Origin: Deltaproteobacteria bacterium
GTDB lineage: Bacteria; Desulfobacterota; DSM-4660; Desulfatiglandales; HGW-15
DNA: 35,332 nt
Assembly: GCA_016930835.1 (NCBI GenBank)
Contig: JAFGGA010000104.1
Coordinates: forward strand, 1 to 35,332
Direction of reading: 5' to 3'
Each line of letters starts with the position of its first letter. The stretch's first letter is position 1. The notes under the pieces were generated by a model. The model searched no databases and was not told the DNA's origin. It was given only the letters and a program-made list of their open reading frames with translations. Below, piece after piece: positions 1 through 8,054 of the stretch. The position numbers were made by a program, and so were the translations under genes.

Positions 1-81
1 AGCCTGTGCCCCGTCTACTCCAGCTCTTCAATACCTCTGCTAGAGTATACCACCTTCAAGCTAAACATTCATACCATCTCC

Positions 82-1659
82 TTATTGTTTGAGACGATCA
101 TAACAATCCACGGTTAGATCTTTTTTTTCTGATTTTAATACGTTTTTCTGTACTGAACCTTTAGGGGTCCTTGGAAAATCTGTGCGAAATTCGATATATC
201 TGGGAACCTTAAAATCCGCTAGATGCTTTTCGCACCATGAAACGAGTTCTTCAGGGTTTAATTTTTCTCCAGGACGCGGAATCACATATGCCTTCACTTC
301 TTCTTCCCCCGTCCCCAGATTTGTCGGAACACCGATGACCGTGCCGTCTAGTACCTTGGGGTGAGAAAGAAGGACGGATTCGATCTGAGCTGGTGATATA
401 AGCTCTCCCCGGCGGCGAAGTAATTCCTTGCTTCTTCCAACAAAATAAAAATAACCCTCCTCGTCCTGATAACCGATATCTCCGGTATAAATCCACCCCT
501 CTCGCTTCGTTTCGGCCGTTTTTTCCGGATCTTTGAAATAACCGATCATCACCGCCGGATTTTTAATAATGATCTGCCCATGATCGCCCCTGGGGGCTTC
601 TTTTCCACTCTCATCGACGATCTTCACCTCGTTGACTATCGAGGGATCGGGATGCTCCATTGCCACGCCGACACCAGGTGTTGGCTTTCTCGTCCGCGCC
701 CCCTCTCTTGGAGCCATGATAGCAAACATAGCCTCAGTGAGTGAGTAAATGGTGACTACCTCGCCCCCGAAACGCTTTTGGAATTCTCCATAATATTCGG
801 AAGGAACGCCGCCGGCCATGATCAGACGGATGGGATTTTCCGCATCATTGGGTTGGTTGGGCCGGCTCCATATCATGGGCATGGCCGCCATCACCGATAC
901 CAGAATCGTGGAATGATACTCGCGTGCTTGCTCGAGGATTTGAGACCTGCTGAACTTCGGCAAAAGGATTAAGCTGGCTCCGGCAACCAGGCTCCCAATG
1001 GTGGAATATGCCTCAGCATTGGCGTGGAAAAGGGGGTTTGAAGTCATGATGCGGTCCTCGGCCCTGGCATCGATCATATATGTCCACGATTCCCCTGTCA
1101 GCATCCAGCACCGATGTGAAAGTTGGACGCCTTTTGGGTTTCCGGTCGTTCCCGATGTATAGATGATAACGGCGGGATCGTCCTCCGCTATGGAGACCGG
1201 AGGTAACTCATCGGAGGCGTTTGCGATGATGTCATGGTAATGAAGTGTTTTCGAAGCGGAATGGTCCTCATCACCAACGACAATTACACTTTTCAGATGA
1301 GGGGGGACTGGATGAATGCCGGTCAGGACAGGCAAATAGCTTTTATGGATAACAATGCCTTTAGCCTCTGAATGCTCGAGAATGTATTGCAACTCCGGAG
1401 AAGAAAGGTTGGTATTTAAAGGAACCTGCACCGCTCCAATCTTATTCAAACCAAACCATGAATAAAGAAATTCCGGTGAATTCGGTAGCATGACGGCAAA
1501 ATGATCGGCTTTTCCGATGCCCAGTTTGGTAAAGGCATTCGCTGCTCGATTGATCTGTCTATTGAAATTTTCATAGGTTATTTTTTGATCCTCAAAATAC
1601 AGGTAGATCTTTTCCGGCGTGGCCGCGGCCCTGGATTCAATAAGTTCCCTGATATTCAT
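82..1659 (-). CDS. AMP-forming acyl-CoA synthetase/ligase (ANL superfamily)
   Basis: A 525-residue adenylate-forming ligase that should activate a carboxylic acid to its CoA thioester with ATP in the cytoplasm. The phosphate-binding motif YTSGTTGNPKG is at about residues 167-177, the hinge region YTGDIGYQDEEGYF and the following FVGRSKELLRRRGE are near residues 390-415, and the C-terminal A10 region reads PRTPKGSVQK. In the family the residue after Gly in A10 is normally the catalytic lysine; here it is Ser502, with a lysine two positions earlier (Lys500). The length is normal for the family. The start ATG lies behind a G-rich stretch (GAGGGGG). It is the last gene of the minus-strand block, 112 bp after the ADP-forming synthetase, so the block has two different acyl-CoA-forming enzymes. 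The substrate cannot be told from sequence; carnitine/medium-chain or aromatic acid ligases are the closest type by eye. Confidence 0.9.
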   Translation of the reverse strand: MNIRELIESRAAATPEKIYLYFEDQKITYENFNRQINRAANAFTKLGIGKADHFAVMLPNSPEFLYSWFGLNKIGAVQVPLNTNLSSPELQYILEHSEAKGIVIHKSYLPVLTGIHPVPPHLKSVIVVGDEDHSASKTLHYHDIIANASDELPPVSIAEDDPAVIIYTSGTTGNPKGVQLSHRCWMLTGESWTYMIDARAEDRIMTSNPLFHANAEAYSTIGSLVAGASLILLPKFSRSQILEQAREYHSTILVSVMAAMPMIWSRPNQPNDAENPIRLIMAGGVPSEYYGEFQKRFGGEVVTIYSLTEAMFAIMAPREGARTRKPTPGVGVAMEHPDPSIVNEVKIVDESGKEAPRGDHGQIIIKNPAVMIGYFKDPEKTAETKREGWIYTGDIGYQDEEGYFYFVGRSKELLRRRGELISPAQIESVLLSHPKVLDGTVIGVPTNLGTGEEEVKAYVIPRPGEKLNPEELVSWCEKHLADFKVPRYIEFRTDFPRTPKGSVQKNVLKSEKKDLTVDCYDRLKQ

Positions 1660-1771
1660 AAATATTTACCCCCTCTACATTTCGTTTATTGCTTATTTCC
1701 TTTGATAAGATCCAGACTCCATTGCTGGCGAATACCAAAGATGAAAATGCCCTGATGACGCAAAGAAAGAA

Positions 1772-3931
1772 TTACCTGATTCCACCCCGGAATCGGTAGT
1801 AATCAACCATTTTTGCCAAGGCAAAAGCGGTACGCTGCAAGCCTTTATACACGGGGATACCTGCTTTCAGAAGGATCTGTCGAGCCGCCTCCTCAGAGTG
1901 TTTGACTCCAGAATCGGTTTGATAGCGCCGCAAACTCACAACGAAGGGCTTACCGGAAGCCTGCTCCCGTCCCGGCCCCGCCAAATAGGAGGCCAGTTTT
2001 TCGATCTGGGCACCTTGATCGGCGTTATAGAACCAGTCTATGTGGATGGAAACAACAAGCAGATCGAGCATGGGATCCGAGGCAAGAACGCGAAGCGTGC
2101 GTTCCATCATACCAAGTTGACTGAAGAGTATGCCTGCATCCACGGGATTCGTGATGAAGTTACCGGCCTGCGGAATGAATTCAGCGAGTTTCCTTTTTGT
2201 TCCTTCTGTCAGGGCGGGCAATTCAAGCCCCGCCCGTGTTATGGTATCCGCGGCCTCCACTCCAATCCCACCTCCTGTTCCGATTACACCCACACGGCCT
2301 CCTTGAGGTGGAGGCAAATTCAAGAGCGCTAATGTCACGTCCGTCATTTCCTCGATGGAGGTGACCTTAATGGTACCCGTCTGCCGGAAAAATGCATTCC
2401 ATGCGTGCTCCCCGCCGGCCAGGGCCCCGGTGTGAGAGCTAACCGTTCGGGCGCCTGATGCGGTCAACCCACCTTTCATGAGGAGTATCGGTTTTTTATC
2501 TCGGATCTCCTTCACCAAGCTTAACAGTTTTGCTCCGTCCTTGACGCCTTCCAGATAGAGAATGATTAGTTTCGTCTCATCGTCTCTACCCAGATATTCA
2601 AGAAAATCAGTGCTGTCCAGTGTTAAGGCATTTCCATAGCTGATCACCTTACTAAAATGGATCCCGAATTGCCCTGCGTAACGGGTCAGATCGGTGGCGA
2701 AACCTCCACTCTGACTGATAAAGGCTACGGGTCCAACCTCCATCGAAGCCGGAGCCCATGTAGCGATTCTGACCTTAGGGTTGAATATGCCCATACAATT
2801 AGGACCAATAACGCGGAGTCCACCGCTTTCCGCTATTTCCTCGATCTGACGTTGAAGCTTAAGCCCCTCTTCCCCACCTGTTTCTTTGAATCCCGCCGTG
2901 AAAATATGTACATTCTTGTTGCCCGAAGAGACGCAATCTCGCAGCACCGCCGGAACCTGCGGCGCGGGAACAGAGACGATAACCAAATCGACGGGTTCAG
3001 GTAGAGAAGTAAGATCCGGATAGGCCTGAATGCCATCTATTTCGGAAGCCTCTGGATTGATCGGATAGAAACGCCCTTTATATCCTAACCTGACAATGCA
3101 GCTTGTAAGATCCGACCATTTTTTTTCGCTACTGGGGCGCTTGGCACCCACCACGGCAAGACTTTTAGGGGAAAGCATGGCATCAAGGAAGCCTAAATTT
3201 CCACTGGCGGAAACAACATTTCTGCTGTGACCCAGCACAACCAGGGCATCTACGGCGGTTACATGCCCATCTGGCCCGACGAGGAGAGGATTAATATCCG
3301 CTTCGACGACTTCAGGATTTTCTACACCGAACCGAGCCAGGCCGACAAGGGCCTGGATGATCTGTTTTCTATCGGCCTCATCTTCCCCTCGAAACTTGGC
3401 CAAAAGCGAGGCTGACCTGATCTCATTGATCATATCCTCAGCCGTGGATTCATCAAAGGGTGCAATACGGAATGTGATGTCATTCAAGGCCTCTGTTAGA
3501 ATACCCCCGAGGCCAAACATAACAACCGGACCGAACTGAGTGTCCCGCACAAATCCCATGATAAATTCCCGCCTGCCGGAAAGCATGGGTTGCACCAAAT
3601 ACCCCTCGAGGTCACTGCCTGCGGAGGCGGCGATTTGTTTCGCCGCCTCTTGAAGATCCTCTTCATTCCGCAGGGACAAGCGGACGAGTCCCTTTTCTGT
3701 TTTATGCGTGAGTTTTGTCCCATGGGCTTTGAGCACAACGGGATACCTGAAGGCGGATGCCTGGATCAGCAACTCCTCAAAATCCTTGGCAACAGTTTCC
3801 TCCACCATAGGCAAGCCATATTCACGAAGTATTTTTTTGGCCTCCGGATCCGTCAGAACGGCTCGGCCGCTTGATTTCATGTTTCCGATATGTGTTCCCG
3901 TATTCATTACGGATTGTCTCAGATAGGTCAA
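1772..3931 (-). CDS. ADP-forming acyl-CoA synthetase (acetate--CoA ligase type, beta-alpha fusion)
   Basis: A 719-residue NDP-forming acyl-CoA synthetase that interconverts acyl-CoA + ADP + Pi and acid + CoA + ATP, allowing substrate-level ATP synthesis. An ATP-grasp domain comes first (about residues 22-240, with LTHKTEKG near 74-81), followed by a CoA-binding Rossmann domain (about 248-380), a succinyl-CoA-ligase-like domain (about 385-530, with the phosphohistidine motif SHTGALAG, His500) and a ligase-CoA domain to the end. This beta-then-alpha order is the reverse of many archaeal/bacterial fusions. The start is uncertain: position 3931 is a TTG behind GGTGGG, and ATG codons follow at residues 9 and 18, neither with a clear ribosome binding site. 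It lies 70 bp downstream of the thiolase gene, probably in the same transcript. The substrate is unknown; branched or short-chain acids are plausible. Confidence 0.9.
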   Translation of the reverse strand: MTYLRQSVMNTGTHIGNMKSSGRAVLTDPEAKKILREYGLPMVEETVAKDFEELLIQASAFRYPVVLKAHGTKLTHKTEKGLVRLSLRNEEDLQEAAKQIAASAGSDLEGYLVQPMLSGRREFIMGFVRDTQFGPVVMFGLGGILTEALNDITFRIAPFDESTAEDMINEIRSASLLAKFRGEDEADRKQIIQALVGLARFGVENPEVVEADINPLLVGPDGHVTAVDALVVLGHSRNVVSASGNLGFLDAMLSPKSLAVVGAKRPSSEKKWSDLTSCIVRLGYKGRFYPINPEASEIDGIQAYPDLTSLPEPVDLVIVSVPAPQVPAVLRDCVSSGNKNVHIFTAGFKETGGEEGLKLQRQIEEIAESGGLRVIGPNCMGIFNPKVRIATWAPASMEVGPVAFISQSGGFATDLTRYAGQFGIHFSKVISYGNALTLDSTDFLEYLGRDDETKLIILYLEGVKDGAKLLSLVKEIRDKKPILLMKGGLTASGARTVSSHTGALAGGEHAWNAFFRQTGTIKVTSIEEMTDVTLALLNLPPPQGGRVGVIGTGGGIGVEAADTITRAGLELPALTEGTKRKLAEFIPQAGNFITNPVDAGILFSQLGMMERTLRVLASDPMLDLLVVSIHIDWFYNADQGAQIEKLASYLAGPGREQASGKPFVVSLRRYQTDSGVKHSEEAARQILLKAGIPVYKGLQRTAFALAKMVDYYRFRGGIR

Positions 3932-4001
3932 ATTTTCCCACCAACCCTTCTCAGGAAACAGCCCATGCGTCCCTATGAAGGCTATAACTCATTTATTGTT
4001 C

Positions 4002-5189
4002 TCACCCTTTTTCATTTCCAAGAATCGCGACGGCACTCAATTGCGGGGGGCCACCAAATGTATGAGACAATCCCCGCCTTGGATTCTTAACCTGACGCTT
4101 CGGGTTATCCACTTTTTGCTGCAGTTGTTTATAAATCTCGTAGGTCATCCGAATCCCGCTGGCACCCATGGGATGCCCGAAGCATTTCAGCCCCCCATCC
4201 GTATTAACGGGCAATCCACCTTCCAGTGTGAAAAATCCGGACTCGATATCTTCACTTGCCCTTCCCCTTGGACTAAATCCTAGATCTTCGTAGATAGCCA
4301 ACTCGGTGATCGAGAAACAGTCATGAACCTCGGCAATATCGATCTCTTCTCTGGGGTTGCTGATACCCGCTTGTTCATAGGCTTTTCGGGATGATTTCAC
4401 CATCGCATCAAAACTTGTCCATCCGAATTCCGGCCGAAAATGCGGAATCATGGAGTCCATTGCCACCCCGAACCCTTTAATATAGATCGGATCCGATCGA
4501 AACCGCTTGGCGATGTCTGTCCGAGTGATGATGGCCGCCGCTGCACCATCGCTGTTTCCGCAGCAATCATAGAGACCCAAGGGCCAAGCCACTATGGGTG
4601 CTTTCATAACGTTTTCAAGGGTAATTTCATTATGGAAATGGGCTTTAGGAGACAGAGCCCCGTTGTGGTGATTTTTTATGGCGATTTTTCCGATGATCTC
4701 CTTCCCCTTTTGCGGATCTATCCCATAGGTATGAAAGTAACGGGTGGCAAGCAGGGCAAATGAACCAGGGGAGGTCCTTCTTGCTTCAATTACCGGATGC
4801 ATCCCGCGTCCCGTCCCCAATCCCGGGAAGCCCGTGTCCTTGAGTTTCTCTACACCAAGCGCCAAGACTACGTCATAGATACCACTTGCAACGGCCATGA
4901 ATGCCTCTATCATTGCAATATGACCCGAAGCACACCAATTTTCGTTCCGAATGACGGGAATATCCCTAAGTTTCAAAGCCTCTGAAGCCACGGTTCCTGC
5001 AATCCCGGTCAGCGGGGCACTGACGGTGCCCAGATAGCAGGCCTGAATATCCTTTGGTCCCACCCCAGCGTCCTGATAAGCCTCATAGACAGCCTCGATT
5101 GCCAGGTCATTCAGCCCCGCATCCCACCTTTCGCCGAACTTGGAGCATCCCATGCCGACGATGGCTACTCTATCCTTGATGCTTTGCAT
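4002..5189 (-). CDS. SCP-x-type thiolase (partner of the upstream HMGS-like/DUF35 protein)
   Basis: A 395-residue thiolase-fold protein of the lipid-transfer/SCP-x type. The nucleophile Cys86 sits in NENWCASG, HDCFSITE is near residue 290, and the GHPMGASG motif carries His339. The C-terminal Cys of classical thiolases is replaced by a SHTFGG stretch, as is usual in SCP-x-like members. It should cleave a 3-ketoacyl-CoA with CoA, or run the reverse condensation. Its ATG is 1 bp after the stop codon of the HMGS-like/DUF35 gene, and its ribosome binding site (AAGGAGAGGGGG) lies inside that gene's 3' end, so the two are translationally coupled and likely form a complex. It is a clear paralogue of the protein at 12230-13429; both begin with an almost identical IKD(R/K)VAIVGMGC(S/T)KFGE stretch. 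Confidence 0.88.
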   Translation of the reverse strand: MQSIKDRVAIVGMGCSKFGERWDAGLNDLAIEAVYEAYQDAGVGPKDIQACYLGTVSAPLTGIAGTVASEALKLRDIPVIRNENWCASGHIAMIEAFMAVASGIYDVVLALGVEKLKDTGFPGLGTGRGMHPVIEARRTSPGSFALLATRYFHTYGIDPQKGKEIIGKIAIKNHHNGALSPKAHFHNEITLENVMKAPIVAWPLGLYDCCGNSDGAAAAIITRTDIAKRFRSDPIYIKGFGVAMDSMIPHFRPEFGWTSFDAMVKSSRKAYEQAGISNPREEIDIAEVHDCFSITELAIYEDLGFSPRGRASEDIESGFFTLEGGLPVNTDGGLKCFGHPMGASGIRMTYEIYKQLQQKVDNPKRQVKNPRRGLSHTFGGPPQLSAVAILGNEKG

Positions 5190-5190
5190 A

Positions 5191-6624
5191 TTATTTTCCC
5201 CCTCTCCTTAACGGTCGACACTTCCAAAAATAGTTATGGAAGCCCGCGCCCTCATAAATCTTGCGGAAGGTAAATTCCACCGGCATACCCACACGAATTT
5301 CCTCGGGCCGGCAATCCGTCATCATACAGTAAACCCTCGCTTTATCCTCCTCTGTCTCAACCATGGTCTGGACAACAACCGGATCATCGCTGCGGCCGGC
5401 CAAGTTATCAATAGAGTATGTAAAGACCTGTCCCAACTTGTCGGATAAACGGATTTCATCGAAATCATCCTTTGCCAAGCAAGTGTAACAAACCCTCTGA
5501 ATCGGAAAACCCACGGTTCCGCAATTGCGGCATTTACTCCCATGGAAGCTGAGGATGGAATTTTGATCCCTCCAATAGGAGGTCGCCGATGGTAACAGCC
5601 GAAAAGGTTCCCCTGGCTTGGATTCCAGAAGATTGCGATAGCTCAGGTATTTCTCGTATGTAGCCAGGGGAATTCCCGTATTCAGATAGCCCTCGATGCC
5701 TCGTCTTTTTTTCATCTGAACGATTTCGTCCGTGACCTTGAAAAGAAATGCCTCCGCCCCATCTCCGTAAGAAGCAAGTAGGATGGTGTCTCCAGATTTG
5801 GCCCTCTCCAGAGCAGAAACCAAAATCATCAGAGGATGTGCGGCCCCGCAATCGCCGATATTGGCCAGGAGGGGATCCACAGCCTGCGTTTTCATATCAA
5901 AGCCGAGGCTCTGGGCTATCTGGCGATGGCTCCGTAAATTCGGAGCTGGAAGAGCAAGCCAACTCACGCTCTTCGGATCAATACCTTTCTTATTCAATAA
6001 GCCTGATATGGCTTTGGTGATAAGTTTGGAATATCCCTCTCCCAAAACCCAACGCCCTTCCCATGTTTGGACAAATGTGTCCTCCGTCTTTCTCCAGACA
6101 TCCATCATTTCATTTGCCAAGGCATAATGTCCTTCAAAGCTGGCGATAACCTTCGAATTACCCACCATCAAAGCCGCGGCTCCATCCCCGAATGCCTGTT
6201 CCGCGTCAGACTGCGGGTAAGCTAGGCGGCAGTCTGCGGCGACGGAAAGGATGTTGGTGGCCGATCCGTTTCCGACTGTATCTATGGCTGCCCGCAAGGC
6301 CGAGGTCCCGGCCCGAAGGCCGTTGGCAAAGTCGTAAGTAAGAATTTCGTTCCCCAGGTCTACGGTTTTCGCTACTATGGGTGAAATCTGTTTTTCACTG
6401 TAAGGGGCCGTGGTTGAAGCGAAGAAAAGGCCTTGGATGTCCCGCCGATTTTGGCCTTGAAGACAATCAAAGACGGCACCGACCGCCATGGTGGTGCTAT
6501 CCTCATCATTGTTTGCTACAGCCCTCTCTCCGCCCAGGGAACCCCTTCCCCAGGCCTTTGCAATCATGTCTCGACTCAGGCGAAAAGTGGGGATATAGGC
6601 CCCATATGACGTGATTCCTATCAT
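5191..6624 (-). CDS. HMG-CoA-synthase-like protein fused to DUF35 (Zn ribbon + OB fold)
   Basis: A 477-residue two-part protein. Residues 1 to about 300 have the HMG-CoA synthase/KAS III thiolase fold (opening MIGITSYGAYIP, and FGDGAAALMVG at 145-155). Residues about 345-477 are a DUF35 module with a zinc ribbon (Cys365, Cys368, Cys379, Cys382) and an OB-fold tail. I start it at the ATG at 6624 rather than an upstream in-frame TTG, because AAAGGAG lies 8-9 bp before 6624. The position of the HMGS nucleophile Cys (family motif FACKAGT) reads ANGLRAGT, so Cys is Leu103, and no catalytic His is evident. In archaea HMGS, thiolase and DUF35 proteins form one complex that shares CoA-binding sites; here DUF35 is fused to the HMGS-like chain. 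The reaction is unknown. Its paralogue is at 10726-12141. Confidence 0.85.
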   Translation of the reverse strand: MIGITSYGAYIPTFRLSRDMIAKAWGRGSLGGERAVANNDEDSTTMAVGAVFDCLQGQNRRDIQGLFFASTTAPYSEKQISPIVAKTVDLGNEILTYDFANGLRAGTSALRAAIDTVGNGSATNILSVAADCRLAYPQSDAEQAFGDGAAALMVGNSKVIASFEGHYALANEMMDVWRKTEDTFVQTWEGRWVLGEGYSKLITKAISGLLNKKGIDPKSVSWLALPAPNLRSHRQIAQSLGFDMKTQAVDPLLANIGDCGAAHPLMILVSALERAKSGDTILLASYGDGAEAFLFKVTDEIVQMKKRRGIEGYLNTGIPLATYEKYLSYRNLLESKPGEPFRLLPSATSYWRDQNSILSFHGSKCRNCGTVGFPIQRVCYTCLAKDDFDEIRLSDKLGQVFTYSIDNLAGRSDDPVVVQTMVETEEDKARVYCMMTDCRPEEIRVGMPVEFTFRKIYEGAGFHNYFWKCRPLRRGGK

Positions 6625-6699
6625 AGGAATAATCTCCTTTCTTATTATGAACAGGAACAAGTGTTAATATTTCAGGGATTGGCCAATTCCGGATGGAAA

Positions 6700-7869
6700 C
6701 TAGCTCGTTTGAGATTCCTTTTCCCTCTCTCTCTTTTCAACCACACAGTATATTCCATTGCCTTTGGCCGCTTCCACTGCACACAAATTTTCCGACACGC
6801 AGGCCGCCTTTGTATGGTCGCCCGATTTCCATCGTTTGATCAAGTCAGGTTCTCTGATGAACGGCCTGCAGATGCCGATATAGTCCGCCTCGTTATCGGC
6901 CACGATTTGTTCGGCAATATGAAAAGACCTTATGCCACCTGTAAGGATGACAGGTTTACCAACCCTTTTCTTTATGGCGGATGCCTCTCTTCTAAAATAG
7001 GCTTCCTGCTCCTCAGTGAGGATTTTTCTTCTGCTTGCCCTATTCCTAGAACCTGAAGAGAAAGTTCCACCCGTTACCTCGATGGCATCTATGCCGGCCT
7101 CTTCGAGCATCTCCGCAACACGGCAATAATCATCAATCTCGGGGCCTCCTTCCATAAAGTCCCGGCAGTTCATCTTGATCATCATCGGGTAAGAGTTCCC
7201 GATTCTTTCTCGTACATGTTTAACAACCTCCAGAAGAAATCTGGACCTATTATCGAGCGTCCCGCCGTATTCGTCTTCTCGCTTGTTGTAAACAAGGCCG
7301 AGAAACTGATTCAGCAGGTATCCATGACATGCGTGGATCTGCACACCGTCGAAACCAGCCTTTTTTACGCGATTGGCTGCTTCACCGTACGCTTCCACAA
7401 CGCCTTGGATGTCGTGATGGGTCATTGCTTCAAAGAAGGTCTCAGGGATGTCATCAAAATGAGCCAACTTGAGCCAGAGCCTGTACTGAGAAGTCGGGAC
7501 AACGGAAGGCGCAAAAGGCCTATTATCATGTGTCACGCGCGGATCGGCGTAGAGACCAACGTGTCCGATCTGGCCTACGATCGGCACCCCTTCCGCATGC
7601 ACGGCATCGACCATCTTTTTAAGCCCTGAAATATATTGGTCATCATCAATAAGAAGTCCCGTGGGTACCGCTCTGCCTTTTTCTTGTACATATGCGGAAC
7701 TGGAAACAATGAGTCCGATTTCTCCCTTTGCCAAATTTTTGACCAATTCGATCAAGCGGGGAGTGCACATGCCCTCTCTGGTGGCCATCCCTTCCCATGT
7801 GGCGGAACGTATAAACCTGTTTTTCAGGATCATGCCGTTGATTTCAGACGTCTCAAACAACTGCTTCAT
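6700..7869 (-). CDS. NADH:flavin oxidoreductase, old yellow enzyme family
   Basis: A 389-residue FMN-dependent TIM-barrel oxidoreductase. Hallmarks are an N-terminal LKNRFIRSATWEGMA segment, the substrate-binding stretch QIHACHGYLLNQFL (the usual His-x-x-His pair) followed by NKREDEYGGTLDNRSRF, and the C-terminal phosphate-binding region PVILTGGIRSF. It has a single domain, without the C-terminal Fe-S/FAD half of 2,4-dienoyl-CoA reductase or 2-enoate reductase. A vestige, CVSENLCAVEAAKGNGIYC, occurs where the cysteine cluster begins in those larger enzymes. I choose the ATG at 7869, preceded by GGAGG, over a TTG 72 bp upstream. It probably reduces an activated C=C bond (enone or enoyl-CoA) of the block's substrate. 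It lies 75 bp upstream of the HMGS-like/DUF35 gene. Confidence 0.88.
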   Translation of the reverse strand: MKQLFETSEINGMILKNRFIRSATWEGMATREGMCTPRLIELVKNLAKGEIGLIVSSSAYVQEKGRAVPTGLLIDDDQYISGLKKMVDAVHAEGVPIVGQIGHVGLYADPRVTHDNRPFAPSVVPTSQYRLWLKLAHFDDIPETFFEAMTHHDIQGVVEAYGEAANRVKKAGFDGVQIHACHGYLLNQFLGLVYNKREDEYGGTLDNRSRFLLEVVKHVRERIGNSYPMMIKMNCRDFMEGGPEIDDYCRVAEMLEEAGIDAIEVTGGTFSSGSRNRASRRKILTEEQEAYFRREASAIKKRVGKPVILTGGIRSFHIAEQIVADNEADYIGICRPFIREPDLIKRWKSGDHTKAACVSENLCAVEAAKGNGIYCVVEKREREKESQTS

Positions 7870-7924
7870 GTTTTTTCCTCCATCCAGGCCGACAGATGGC
7901 CTTTTCCTGTTAAAATTGATGGTT

Positions 7925-8043
7925 TCGTAAAAAGTCGTCACCCCGGCGAAGGCCGGGGTCCAGAGTCCCTATAACTATTTGAAAAGACTGGATTCCGGTT
8001 TTTACCGGAATGACCAAAACAGGTGTTTTCCGACTTTTTGCGA
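7925..8043. repeat. MITE-like intergenic repeat, copy 1 (119 bp)
   Basis: This element ends in 13-bp inverted repeats with one mismatch (TCGTAAAAAGTCG at 7925-7937 and CGACTTTTTGCGA at 8031-8043). Inside are CCCCGGC..GCCGGGG and TTCCGG..CCGGAA palindromes. It shares its ends and its internal GGGGTCCAGAG and CTGGATTCCGG blocks with the copy at 19654-19827. It lies between the racemase-like gene and the oxidoreductase gene, where its RNA would fold into hairpins within the transcript. There is no coding capacity. Confidence 0.75.
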
Positions 8044-8054
8044 GATCGTTAAAA

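Noticed and set aside
15-68. A 17-codon minus-strand frame just after the acyl-CoA synthetase stop, preceded by TAAGGAGATGGT
   Set aside because: The ribosome binding site is good, but the frame is only 17 residues, matches nothing I recognise, and lies at the window edge. It cannot be told from chance.
5191-6624. Annotation as a true HMG-CoA synthase of the mevalonate pathway
   Set aside because: The catalytic Cys is replaced by Leu103 and there is no HMG-CoA reductase or other mevalonate gene nearby.
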